Below, piece after piece: positions 41,749 to 51,069 of a DNA stretch of 57,009 nucleotides. The stretch lies in the NCBI GenBank assembly GCA_016212695.1, contig JACREX010000245.1, positions 1-57,009 of the forward strand, written 5' to 3'. The translations under genes and the position numbers were made by a program. The stretch is from Bacteroidia bacterium (GTDB lineage Bacteria; Bacteroidota; Bacteroidia; Bacteroidales; GWF2-35-48). Position 1 is the stretch's first letter. Each line of letters begins with the position of its first letter. Below the pieces are notes generated by a model. It was not told the DNA's origin, did not search any database, and saw only the letters and a list, made by a program, of their open reading frames with translations.

Positions 41749-43581
41749 TTATTTTTTCAAAAAATCATCATATAAAACCTGCAGGTATGCTTTGTCATAA
41801 CCGTAATATTTTAATGTATCAGGCCCGTTGCAAATAATATATTTGGCCGATATATTGTCATAAATCTGGGTTGCATAACCGGAGAGAAAACCAAATCCGT
41901 TGTTAAAGGTATAGAAAGAAAAAGACGGAGCCTGTAAAGACAATATATTTTGAGCAAATAAAAAATCTTTGTTTTGCAGTCCCATTTGTTGCAACACAGT
42001 TTTTGCAATATCCGTCTGCGAAGAATAGGTATGGACGGTTGAATCTTTTGGGGTTAATGCGCCGCCAATCCATACCATGGGAATTTTATAACTCGCAGGA
42101 TCGAAATGACTGTAATTCCCGGGACGCAGGCTGCCATGATCTGCCGTAAATATTACCAGTGTATTCTCCCACCATTTTTTTGTTTTTGCCTTTTTAATAA
42201 AATCACCGATACATTTATCCGTATAATAAAGCGAGTTGAGGAATAGAGAATCATAGTCGCCACCCTTGATAGCTGTTGGCATCGGCACATCATATGGATC
42301 ATGGCTGCTGAGCGTGAACAGTACCTTAAAAAACGGGCTCTTTGTGTTTTCAATATCCTGCAAGAACCTGTCAAAAACAATATGGTCGTGTACGCCCCAC
42401 TTCGCATTATAATACTTAGAATCAAAATCTTTTTTGGAAATTATCCGGTCGAATTTACCGTTCAGGAGATATGCTTTTATATTCGCAAAATCAGGATCGC
42501 CGCCATAATAAAAAGCTGTGGAATACCCCTGCTCCCTGAGTATTTTCGATAAAAAAGGAAGCTTCAGCGTTTTTTCCGGATACTTCATGATCGAAGTATT
42601 CGGCTGGGCCGGGTATCCGCTCAGGATAGCCGCAATCCCTTTATCAGACCGGTCGCCGCTTGCATAAAAATTATCAAACAATAATCCTTCTTTACATAAG
42701 GCATTAAAATTAGGCGTTATTCCATCCTTTCCGCCAACTGCTTTTACAGCCTTCGCAGTAAAACTTTCTAAAATAATCAGTACAATATCAGGCCTTTTAT
42801 TTTTAAGTACGCCGGGGTTGTCTGCTGTATCAGGATATAGCTGATGAAACATACTTTTTGCTTTTGCATCGCTGAAAAATTGATATTCGCTTTTCAGATC
42901 CGAACTTTCTATCAGCGAATGGCCGACGTTCCAGAACAGGTTTACCGCAGCATGATTTACAAAAACATTGTTGTGAAAATATGCAGAGCTTATATTGATG
43001 GGCACAAGGCTCAGACCTCCCCTCATCTGGATAAAACCCAGGGCGGCGATGAGTAAAAACACGATCATGGATTTCCAGTTTGATTTTTGCATTTGTTTTA
43101 TCCTTACGGCAATCAGCTTAAAATATCCATAAATAAAAATAGTTAAAAGGAATATCCCGATAAGAATCTGTCGTATGATAACCCAGACGCTAACCGAACC
43201 AAACACTTCGCCGGGCTTGTTTAAATAAAGCAGGGGGGTGCAATCCATCCTGTATCTCCAGTGTGTATACAGTTCCAAATCTCCGATCAGTAAAATAATA
43301 TTTATCAGAAGAATGAAAACGGTGTAAACATTCAATATGTAATAAAGCCACTTGCCGGAAAAATAAGAAGTAAGAATAATAACAATTCCGGGAAACAGCA
43401 TTAAATACCCCGCGCTTGAAAAATCAAGCCTGAAGCCATAAATAAAAATACGAAGCCAATCTGCGAACGCAATTTCTTTGGAAAGTGAAAAATGAAAAAC
43501 TAAAAAAACTAACTTGCCCGCCCAGAAAAAAACAAGCCAGAACAATAAATAGTAAAAATAAATCAACAACCGTTTCTTCAT
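41749..43581 (-). CDS. LTA synthase / phosphoglycerol transferase family protein
   Basis: This 610-aa membrane enzyme of the alkaline-phosphatase superfamily has about five N-terminal helices, then an extracytoplasmic sulfatase-like domain from about residue 255. Metal ligands are visible at Glu272 (RPDIVLIILESF) and FTADHGSLRPG. The nucleophile block reads FYASGDRSDKG; related proteins, as I recall them, have Thr-Asp here, so Ser312 probably replaces the usual threonine. Such enzymes move phosphoglycerol or phosphoethanolamine onto envelope glycans or lipids; Gram-negative Bacteroidota lack lipoteichoic acid, so the acceptor is unknown. It is 12 bp after a GT2 gene, suggesting joint glycolipid modification. 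Confidence 0.88.
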   Translation of the reverse strand: MKKRLLIYFYYLLFWLVFFWAGKLVFLVFHFSLSKEIAFADWLRIFIYGFRLDFSSAGYLMLFPGIVIILTSYFSGKWLYYILNVYTVFILLINIILLIGDLELYTHWRYRMDCTPLLYLNKPGEVFGSVSVWVIIRQILIGIFLLTIFIYGYFKLIAVRIKQMQKSNWKSMIVFLLIAALGFIQMRGGLSLVPINISSAYFHNNVFVNHAAVNLFWNVGHSLIESSDLKSEYQFFSDAKAKSMFHQLYPDTADNPGVLKNKRPDIVLIILESFTAKAVKAVGGKDGITPNFNALCKEGLLFDNFYASGDRSDKGIAAILSGYPAQPNTSIMKYPEKTLKLPFLSKILREQGYSTAFYYGGDPDFANIKAYLLNGKFDRIISKKDFDSKYYNAKWGVHDHIVFDRFLQDIENTKSPFFKVLFTLSSHDPYDVPMPTAIKGGDYDSLFLNSLYYTDKCIGDFIKKAKTKKWWENTLVIFTADHGSLRPGNYSHFDPASYKIPMVWIGGALTPKDSTVHTYSSQTDIAKTVLQQMGLQNKDFLFAQNILSLQAPSFSFYTFNNGFGFLSGYATQIYDNISAKYIICNGPDTLKYYGYDKAYLQVLYDDFLKK

Positions 43582-43593
43582 TAAACCTTATCC

Positions 43594-44532
43594 TTACTGA
43601 CTTCCGGGGTTCTCTCCGACTTCTTTGATGTTATACGATTTATCAGGGGTTGTACTATAATAACTTTTAATAAGGATATCTGCAATCAATCCCAGCAAAA
43701 AGAGAAGAATCCCTGTGAACAGGAAGAAGGCGGCTAAAACCGGCCAGGCGGTATGACCGATCTTCCCGATTTGAAAATACATGACAAGCGAATACAGAAA
43801 TGTAATTAAACCGAGGAACATAGAAAAAAATCCTAATCCACCTAATAAATGCAGTGGCCGTATTGCATATTTGTTCCAGAACCAGACTGAGATCATATCT
43901 ATGAAACCGCGGAAGGTCCTTCTCCAGTTATATTTCGTATAGCCCTTTGTTCTGGGGCGGTGGTTAACAGGGATCTCTCCTATCTTGAACCCTTTTATTT
44001 TCAATATTGCAGGAATAAACCTGTGCATTTCGCCGTAAAGACTAACCTGGTCAAAACATTCTTTTCTGTAAATCTTCAATGAACAGCCGCTGTCGTGTAT
44101 GCCATCATGAATTAGAATACCGCGTAAAAAATTAGCGCCACGGGAAACAAACTTTTTCATGAAACTGTCTTTCCGGTTTTTTCGCCAGCCGGAAACTACG
44201 TCCAAATCATTCTCTTCGAGATGCCGGATCAGGTTCGGAATTTCATCCGGATCGTTCTGGCGGTCGCCATCCATGGTCAGTATGTAATTATACTTAGCGC
44301 TTTTTATACCGGCATCCATGGCTGCAGTCTGCCCGAAATTTTTTCTGAAACGGATATACCTTACAGGCGATAAGTTTTTTACGATTTCGCAGGTTCTGTC
44401 TGCGGAGCCATCATCCACAATAATGATTTCGAAGAGAAATTTGCCACTGCACACATCAACGATTTCTTTATGCAGTTCGGCGATATTATCTTCTTCGTTA
44501 AATACCGGAACGATAATCGAAATTTCTTTCAT
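43594..44532 (-). CDS. Family 2 glycosyltransferase (polyprenyl-phosphate type)
   Basis: This 312-aa GT-A enzyme starts SIIVPVFNEEDNIAELHKEI; it has IIVDDGSADRTCEI, the metal-binding MDGDRQNDPDEIPNLI and the acceptor block VNHRPRTKGYTKYNW. Two C-terminal membrane helices (about 235-257 and 268-290) place it with GtrB/DPM1/ArnC-like enzymes that load a sugar onto a polyprenyl phosphate. It is probably a partner of the following LTA-synthase-like gene in envelope decoration. It is separated from the M13 peptidase by 79 bp and has its own -7 box. Confidence 0.92.
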   Translation of the reverse strand: MKEISIIVPVFNEEDNIAELHKEIVDVCSGKFLFEIIIVDDGSADRTCEIVKNLSPVRYIRFRKNFGQTAAMDAGIKSAKYNYILTMDGDRQNDPDEIPNLIRHLEENDLDVVSGWRKNRKDSFMKKFVSRGANFLRGILIHDGIHDSGCSLKIYRKECFDQVSLYGEMHRFIPAILKIKGFKIGEIPVNHRPRTKGYTKYNWRRTFRGFIDMISVWFWNKYAIRPLHLLGGLGFFSMFLGLITFLYSLVMYFQIGKIGHTAWPVLAAFFLFTGILLFLLGLIADILIKSYYSTTPDKSYNIKEVGENPGSQ

Positions 44533-44578
44533 CCGTAAAAATTTTGAGGTAGTAAAATTAGGAATAATAATCAGATTT

Positions 44579-44586
44579 CAAAAATA
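44579..44586 (-). promoter_or_regulatory. -7 promoter box TATTTTTG for the glycosyltransferase (minus strand)
   Basis: It matches TAnnTTTG, giving a leader of about 40 bases, and sits 26 bp after the M13 peptidase stop. No TTG at 19 bases. Confidence 0.4.
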
Positions 44587-44611
44587 TGCAAAGATTGCAG
44601 CCAGGTTATAA

Positions 44612-46729
44612 TTACCAGACTTTGACCCTGTCTTTCCCAGGTTTAAAGCGTTTTCCGGATTTGACTCCAAAGGCTTCATAAAAATCAGGAATATTATACA
44701 CGATCCCGTTTACACGGGCTTCGGAAGGAGAGTGCACATCCTGGGTTAATCTGCGGATCTGCTCTTTATCAAGAATACTCAGTTTCCATAGCTGGCTGTA
44801 AGCAATAAAAAACCGCTGAACCGGGGTGAACCCATCAATCTTTTTTATTTCTTCATCCTTTAACACACGCGTTAGTGCAGAAAGTGAAATTGAAATGCCT
44901 CCCAGATCGGCAATATTTTCACCCAGGGTAAGCCTTCCGTTTATATGGAGCGAATCTGAAATTTTATAATTATCATATTGTTTAACTAAGGCAGAGGTCT
45001 TTTCTGAAAATTTTAAACTATCCTCTTTGGTCCACCAGTTGCTGAGGTTTCCGTTTTTATCAAAGAGCCGTCCCTGGTCATCAAAACCGTGTGTCATCTC
45101 ATGGCCGATTACACATCCGATAGCCCCGTAATTAACGGCATCGTCTGCATTCAGATCAAAGAACGGAGGCTGCAATATCCCTGCCGGAAAAATTATTTCA
45201 TTCATCCCCTTTTGATACGCGGCATTTACCGTCTGCGGCAGCATACTCCATTTTGTGCGGTCAACAGGTTTTCCGATCTTTGCCATGTCTTCGCTGAAAA
45301 GAAATTCGTAAGCATGCATTACATTATTATAATAAGAATCTTTTTGAACATTGAGATTGGAATAATCCTTCCATGTATCGGGATAGCCTATTTTCAGGGT
45401 CATGGCTTCGAGTTTTGCCAATGCCTCTTTTTTGGTTGCAACAGACATCCAGTCTAATCCCTCTATGTGATCTTTCAGCGATAATTTCAGGTTTTTAACC
45501 ATATCCATCATTCTCTGCCTGGCTTCGGGCGGAAAATATTTTTTAACATACATTTTTCCCAATGCCTCTCCCATAACGGTATTCGTTGTTTTAAGAACTC
45601 TTTTCCAGCGTTCAGGCATTTTTTTATTCCCGGACATTACAGCGCTGAAAAACCTGAAATGTTCATTGGCAAAATCAGAAGAGATAAATTCTGCCGCATT
45701 GTTAATTAAAACCCATCGCAGGTATATTTTCCATTCGGTAACCGGAACGCTTTTTAACATACCGTTTATTTCCTTAAAGAATTCCGGCTGGCGTAAATTA
45801 ATTTCTGTATTTTCGGGTAACCCGATCATGGTGAAATATGATTTCCAGTTAAATCCCGGTAATAATTTCTGTAACCCGGGCAGCGTCATTTTGTGATAAA
45901 TACTGTTCGGATCGCGTTGTTCGAGCAGGGTTAGCGAAGCCCTGGCCATTTGCGTTTCAATCTTTATAACAACAGCGGCATCTTTTTCGGATTGTGCTTT
46001 TTCTTCACCTGTCAATTCAAACATTTTTACAATATGCCCGGTATATTCTTTCCTGATTTCTTTTGAATGCGGATCCTCGCTTAAATAATAATCCTTATCC
46101 GGCAATCCCATGCCTCCCTGGTGAAACTGGGCGATTATCATACTGCTGTTTTTAGTGTCCTGCCCCGAAAAAATATAAAACAACGGCCATAATTCCCGCT
46201 TCTGATAAAAAGCCGCGGCATCCTGAAACCCTTTAATATCTTTAATGGCATCAATCCTGTCAAAATCATCCTTCAAGGGTTTTATTTCATCGGCTTCGAT
46301 TTTTACTGTATCCATTCCCGAGGAATAAAAATCACCCAATTTTTGAAACAGCGGATCTTTGGTATCTTTGCTGTTCATTGCATTTTCAAGCAATTCCCGC
46401 ATCTGCTTCATGTTGTTATCATAAAGTTTCTCAAAAGAACTATACCTGTTGAACTGTTCGGGAACCGGATTGTTTTTTATCCAGTTTGCATTTGTGTAGT
46501 TGTAAAAATCGTCGCCCGGGTCCACAGATTCATCAATATATCCGATATCAAGAACCGGTTCGGATTCCGCATCCTTTGTTTTGGTATTTACGTCTTTCGA
46601 AGTTTCATTACTGCATCCCGTCATTACAATCCATGTCAGGGCAACAATCACAGATTTTATTATACTTAAAACGGAATTATAATATATAAGTTTAAGCCAT
46701 TTTAAGTATATAACCGGGTTGATCTTCAT
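44612..46729 (-). CDS. pepO: M13 family metallopeptidase (PepO/neprilysin-like)
   Basis: This 705-aa zinc endopeptidase is probably a lipoprotein: the signal ends in WIVMTGCSNE. The two diagnostic motifs are present, HEMTHGFDDQGR (zinc histidines) and GENIADLGG (third ligand). The N-terminal M13 domain begins DPGDDFYNYTNANWIKNNPVP, and the C-terminus has the usual VHSPSEARVNG, ending VKVW. The frame opens at a TTG (46756); ATG 46729 is preferred because it begins MKINPV and retains a full signal. It cleaves exported oligopeptides, so it acts in the periplasm or on the surface. Confidence 0.95.
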   Translation of the reverse strand: MKINPVIYLKWLKLIYYNSVLSIIKSVIVALTWIVMTGCSNETSKDVNTKTKDAESEPVLDIGYIDESVDPGDDFYNYTNANWIKNNPVPEQFNRYSSFEKLYDNNMKQMRELLENAMNSKDTKDPLFQKLGDFYSSGMDTVKIEADEIKPLKDDFDRIDAIKDIKGFQDAAAFYQKRELWPLFYIFSGQDTKNSSMIIAQFHQGGMGLPDKDYYLSEDPHSKEIRKEYTGHIVKMFELTGEEKAQSEKDAAVVIKIETQMARASLTLLEQRDPNSIYHKMTLPGLQKLLPGFNWKSYFTMIGLPENTEINLRQPEFFKEINGMLKSVPVTEWKIYLRWVLINNAAEFISSDFANEHFRFFSAVMSGNKKMPERWKRVLKTTNTVMGEALGKMYVKKYFPPEARQRMMDMVKNLKLSLKDHIEGLDWMSVATKKEALAKLEAMTLKIGYPDTWKDYSNLNVQKDSYYNNVMHAYEFLFSEDMAKIGKPVDRTKWSMLPQTVNAAYQKGMNEIIFPAGILQPPFFDLNADDAVNYGAIGCVIGHEMTHGFDDQGRLFDKNGNLSNWWTKEDSLKFSEKTSALVKQYDNYKISDSLHINGRLTLGENIADLGGISISLSALTRVLKDEEIKKIDGFTPVQRFFIAYSQLWKLSILDKEQIRRLTQDVHSPSEARVNGIVYNIPDFYEAFGVKSGKRFKPGKDRVKVW

Positions 46730-46874
46730 AAATAATTCGGTACAATAATTATGCAATATTAAACGAACGATTTTGGAAATAAAACATTTTTCAGATAAAA
46801 ATTACTGGTTGACGATTTTGACTTAGGGGTTTGGAGTTTCTAAATTCGGAATGATAAGGAAGGAGGAAGAAATA

Positions 46875-47885
46875 CTACAACAAACTATTGCCCCTGCCTC
46901 TTCTTGAATAAGGAGAAATATATAATAAGGACAATTCGATACCGCCTTTATAATTACTTACATTCGATAGTTTAGAATAATTCGTATCATAACTGATGCC
47001 AAAAGTAAAATGCATATAACTGAGTTTTGCGACAAAAACAAAAGCATCGTTCCAACGATGGAATACGCCGAACTGAACAGCGGCATCGAGAATTTTCCCA
47101 TCATGTTTTTCTTCCGATAACTGATATTTAATCATTGTTCCGTAAATAAATTCCTGAGAGGGTCCTTGCTTTCTATAAATAAATGCAGGGTAAAATATTG
47201 CGTCGCTTTTTTTAAATTTTGTTTCCATTGTACCATGTATTGTGAATTTGCGGAACAATATCTCTTTTTCATTGTAATATTTTATTTCCGTAGGCTGAAC
47301 ATGTTGAATTGAAAGGCCAAGATTATAAGCGAATAATTTGTGCGGTCTATAATCCCAACACAACCCGGTGCCAATATCAATGAAAGAAAATTTATTATTA
47401 TATTGAGGTTCTCCTGAAGGCAAATCAGGATTATATATCCCTCCATCGTTTTGATTATCCCATGTTAAATTGGCAATATTAAGCGAATTTTGTGAATAGC
47501 CAAGTTGAAATCCCGCTGTCAGTCCATAGGTGTTTTTAAATCCTTTATAAAAAGAAGAATAAATAGTAGCTTGCGTAATTCCCATATTTCCTTCACCGGC
47601 TTTGTCGCTAAAAAAAGAAAAGCCCAAATTCAGTTTATCTTTAAAATTAAAAAGTTTTTTAAAATATGTGCCGTCATATTGGAATGCAACAGTTTTATAT
47701 GGATAAGCAACACTTTTCCATTGCTCGCGATAATTTAATATTGCCCTGTGATTACCATTGTAACCTCCGGTTAATGCAGGGTTTAAGAACAACGGTGCGG
47801 CGTCCCACTGCGAAAAATGAATGTCTTGCGCCTGTATGTTCCATATACAAATAAGAATCAATACAGATAAAATTATTTTTTTCAT
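46875..47885 (-). CDS. PorP/SprF-family type IX secretion protein
   Basis: This 336-aa outer-membrane barrel has a signal peptide (1-19, ending IQAQ). The N-terminal block DIHFSQWDAAPLFLNPALTGG is diagnostic, as is NYREQWKSV. PorP/SprF proteins act in T9SS; in Flavobacterium SprF is needed for delivery of the adhesin SprB. The gene follows the large type-B substrate by 12 bp, the arrangement expected for a dedicated substrate-SprF pair. It is the last gene of the secreted-protein operon. Confidence 0.94.
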   Translation of the reverse strand: MKKIILSVLILICIWNIQAQDIHFSQWDAAPLFLNPALTGGYNGNHRAILNYREQWKSVAYPYKTVAFQYDGTYFKKLFNFKDKLNLGFSFFSDKAGEGNMGITQATIYSSFYKGFKNTYGLTAGFQLGYSQNSLNIANLTWDNQNDGGIYNPDLPSGEPQYNNKFSFIDIGTGLCWDYRPHKLFAYNLGLSIQHVQPTEIKYYNEKEILFRKFTIHGTMETKFKKSDAIFYPAFIYRKQGPSQEFIYGTMIKYQLSEEKHDGKILDAAVQFGVFHRWNDAFVFVAKLSYMHFTFGISYDTNYSKLSNVSNYKGGIELSLLYISPYSRRGRGNSLL

Positions 47886-47897
47886 AATATTGTTATA

Positions 47898-50800
47898 TTA
47901 GTAAACCAATGTGATATTTCCTTTCTTTTCAACCCATGAGCCATCATAGAATTTTATTTTCGCATAATAAACAAATACGGCAGGGTTCATTTTTTTCCCT
48001 TTAAAAGAACCATCCCACCCGTCATTCAGAGAATTTGAGTAAAAAACTTTTTCTCCCCACCGGTCATAAATAATAAATTCTAATTCTTCGATACATTTAC
48101 CTCTAACATACATAACTTCATTTTCGTAATCTCCGTTTGGTGAAAAGGCCGACGGAATAAAAATGCTGTTTTCTGAATTAACAGTAACGACAATTGTATC
48201 GGAAGAAGCGCAGCCATGTATATCCGCTCCGGTAACAATGTAAGAAGTAGTCTGTCTTGGCCAGACAACAGGATTCTGACAGTTTGTGCAGCTAATATTA
48301 TAATCCGGCGTCCACGAATAATTGGTTCCTCCGCTTGCACTGAGAATAACATCTGCGCCTGCTAAAATAGTTACATCCGCTCCGGCGTTGATAACGATTA
48401 CAGGATAAAATGAAAGGATTAAATTATCTGATACTATTCCGCAATTTGATACGACATTCAATGTCAGTGTAACATTTCCATAAATGTCAGAATTACCGGG
48501 ATAATATACAGGGTGTAAATCTGTATTATTTGAAAAATGGCCGCTGCCTGTTGTTGTCCAATTCAGAGATATATAATTTGATGCGTGGGAACTTATTAAA
48601 GCAAAATTATCATTACCGCAAATTGTAGTATCATTGCCTGCAAAAACCGAGGGAGGCTGATTAAGGGTTACCGTAACTTCATCGCTTGACGAACAATTAT
48701 TATTATCAGTTACTGTTACCGAATAGGTAGCTGTTGCACCCGGAACAAAAGGAACGCCGTTAATAACGCTGTTATTCCATTGATAATACAAACCGCCTGT
48801 TGCGGTTAATACAACAGTATCGCCAATACATATAGATTGGTCTGCGCCTGCATTAGCAACCGGCAACGGGTTAACGGTAACATTTATAGAATCAATGCCT
48901 GTGCAGCCGTTTATATCTGTCACGGTAACGCTGTATGTGCCGGCTTGTGTTACATTTATTTTCTGAGTTGTATATCCGCCAGTCCATGAATAAGCGCTTC
49001 CCGGATTGCCTGCATCTAAAACTAATGTCTGCCCTTCACAAATGGCGGTATCATTGCCAAGGTCAACAAGAATTGGAACACAATCAAAACTAATGATTAC
49101 GGTATCTGATGATGATCCGCAGGAGTTGCTTACCGTCCATACAAGAATATAAGTATGATAAGGCAACCCGTTAAAAGAAGAATTCGGATTATTGATATCT
49201 GCGATATTTCCTCCCGTTCCTGATGCTATACTCCAAACCCCTGTGTCAGGGAAAGGATTATTTGCAGCAAGCGAAGTTGTTGTTACAAATAAAAATAGCT
49301 GGTCAGTACCGGCATTTGCCAAAGGAAGGGGTACGACTGCAACCGTAACGCTATCGGTAGCGTTTCCACAACTGCTCGTTACTGTAACATAGTAAGTAAT
49401 AGTAGAACCTGGGCTTGCCAACGGATTGGAAATATTTGTTGCGCTTAATCCGGTTGAGGGCGCCCATTGATAACCTGTACCACCAGTTGCGCTTAAAGTT
49501 GTATCCGAACCTGCACAAATAGTTACATCATTTCCGGCATTTGCCGTGGGCAAGGATGTAAAGTTTAAAACCATGCTGTCGCTATCGTTTCCGCATAAAG
49601 AATAAGCGACTAATGTAAGCGCAACATATCCTGCCGTTGTATCCGAAGTACTTGGAGTATATGATGGAGTAAGCGTATTGTTATTTGTAAATGTTCCGGT
49701 ACCTGAAGTAAGCCAGTTCAGAGTTGTATAATTACTGGCTGTGGCTGTATTAACAGTAAAAATTGAATTTGCGCATATAACAGCATCAGTCCCTGCATCG
49801 GCAACTGGTAACGGGATAACTGTCAAGGCGGCCGTATTTGAAGTATCGGAACCGGCAGCATTCGAAACAATACATTGATACTGGCAATTGTTCATACCAA
49901 CAGCCGCATTAACAGTATTTAAAGTTGATGTATTGGATCCTGTATAATTAGAACCGTTTGTAACATCGCTCCATCCGCTTCCGCAATTAACCTGCCACTG
50001 GTAAGTTAAAACACCTTCCCCTGTTGCCGTAATACTGAAACTTGAATCTGTTCCTGCACAAATATTGATATCTTCAGGTTGAACAGTTATAACAGGAGGT
50101 GAAAAACTTCTCACAATAAAATGACTTGCATTAGCCGAAAAATCAGTAATACCTGAAGTTTGATGATACCAGTCGGTAGCAGGGGCATTTGCCGTTGCGC
50201 CGGGCGTCCCTCCCAATGAGTTCCATGTTCCGTTATCATTCTGCCATATTAAAGATTGTGGACTGAAAAACAAAGTCCCTTCATCTGATGTATTCCATGC
50301 AAGGTTTAGTGATGCATTTGTTCCGCTATTATTGCTTTCCTGAATAATATAGGTATATTGAACACACGTGTTGTCTGCGCCGGTTGCAGGCAGAATACCC
50401 CCGCTTACCCTTACTGCAAATGTATCTACAGTTCCTGTGTAGTTCAAAGTTACAGGATTATAATTTGATGTTGTAAACCCTACAGGAAATACAAAATCTA
50501 AAACTAAAGGAAGACTTTTTTTAATGACCGAGCCTGTTCCGTTTGTAACAATATATTTTGATGATGAAGAACTGTAAATCTTAGCATTTTGAAGCAAATA
50601 CAAATCATTATTGCCATTGATAATTTTGTTTGCATTGAATTTCAAGGAGTCGTCAATGTATGTGTGAATACTGATTGTTTTATTATCTGTTCCGTCAATA
50701 AACAGGTCGCTGAATGTTGTTGAATTTGTCCCTCCTATATACTGGGCGCCGCCTGTGAGTTTCACATTGCTGTTGAAGGCTGAATTTATAATTGCATTAT

Positions 50801-51005
50801 TCACAATATTGCCGCCGATAATCATTGTTCCGTTATTATTGATAATACCTGTAGAATTATTAATTACATTACCGGGGCAGTTCATAAATGAATTGGAACC
50901 AATATTAACTCTTGCGGTATTTAACACCTGCGAATAGGTTATTAAAACATTCGATATTAATATTGTGAATATAATTACCCGTAGGTACACAAAATATGTT
51001 CTCAT
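47898..51005 (-). CDS. Giant T9SS type-B substrate with Ig/PKD-like repeats
   Basis: This 1035-aa exported protein starts with a signal peptide (1-25). Residues about 26-130 are an Asn-rich, beta-helix-like stretch (NNSTGIINNNGTMIIGGNIV); an Ig-like domain near 305-400 (PPVITVQPEDINICAGTDSS) is followed by at least five PKD/Ig-like modules starting ANAGxD or VDLGNDTAICEGQ. The last 90 residues form a gliding-motility-type C-terminal sorting domain: FIPSAFSPNGDYENEVMYV, YDRWGEKVFYS, GWDGSFKGKKM, ending KKGNITLVY. Such proteins cross the outer membrane through T9SS and work as adhesins. The adjacent PorP/SprF gene is its probable dedicated partner. Confidence 0.93.
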   Translation of the reverse strand: MRTYFVYLRVIIFTILISNVLITYSQVLNTARVNIGSNSFMNCPGNVINNSTGIINNNGTMIIGGNIVNNAIINSAFNSNVKLTGGAQYIGGTNSTTFSDLFIDGTDNKTISIHTYIDDSLKFNANKIINGNNDLYLLQNAKIYSSSSSKYIVTNGTGSVIKKSLPLVLDFVFPVGFTTSNYNPVTLNYTGTVDTFAVRVSGGILPATGADNTCVQYTYIIQESNNSGTNASLNLAWNTSDEGTLFFSPQSLIWQNDNGTWNSLGGTPGATANAPATDWYHQTSGITDFSANASHFIVRSFSPPVITVQPEDINICAGTDSSFSITATGEGVLTYQWQVNCGSGWSDVTNGSNYTGSNTSTLNTVNAAVGMNNCQYQCIVSNAAGSDTSNTAALTVIPLPVADAGTDAVICANSIFTVNTATASNYTTLNWLTSGTGTFTNNNTLTPSYTPSTSDTTAGYVALTLVAYSLCGNDSDSMVLNFTSLPTANAGNDVTICAGSDTTLSATGGTGYQWAPSTGLSATNISNPLASPGSTITYYVTVTSSCGNATDSVTVAVVPLPLANAGTDQLFLFVTTTSLAANNPFPDTGVWSIASGTGGNIADINNPNSSFNGLPYHTYILVWTVSNSCGSSSDTVIISFDCVPILVDLGNDTAICEGQTLVLDAGNPGSAYSWTGGYTTQKINVTQAGTYSVTVTDINGCTGIDSINVTVNPLPVANAGADQSICIGDTVVLTATGGLYYQWNNSVINGVPFVPGATATYSVTVTDNNNCSSSDEVTVTLNQPPSVFAGNDTTICGNDNFALISSHASNYISLNWTTTGSGHFSNNTDLHPVYYPGNSDIYGNVTLTLNVVSNCGIVSDNLILSFYPVIVINAGADVTILAGADVILSASGGTNYSWTPDYNISCTNCQNPVVWPRQTTSYIVTGADIHGCASSDTIVVTVNSENSIFIPSAFSPNGDYENEVMYVRGKCIEELEFIIYDRWGEKVFYSNSLNDGWDGSFKGKKMNPAVFVYYAKIKFYDGSWVEKKGNITLVY

Positions 51006-51069
51006 AATACCAAGTTATTTGTTATTACATAATATTCGATTTCTAAAAATTCTTCAAAGCGTTTTGAAC

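Noticed and set aside
46730-46756. TTG start for the M13 peptidase
   Set aside because: It would add nine residues before the lipoprotein signal; ATG 46729 gives a conventional signal peptide.
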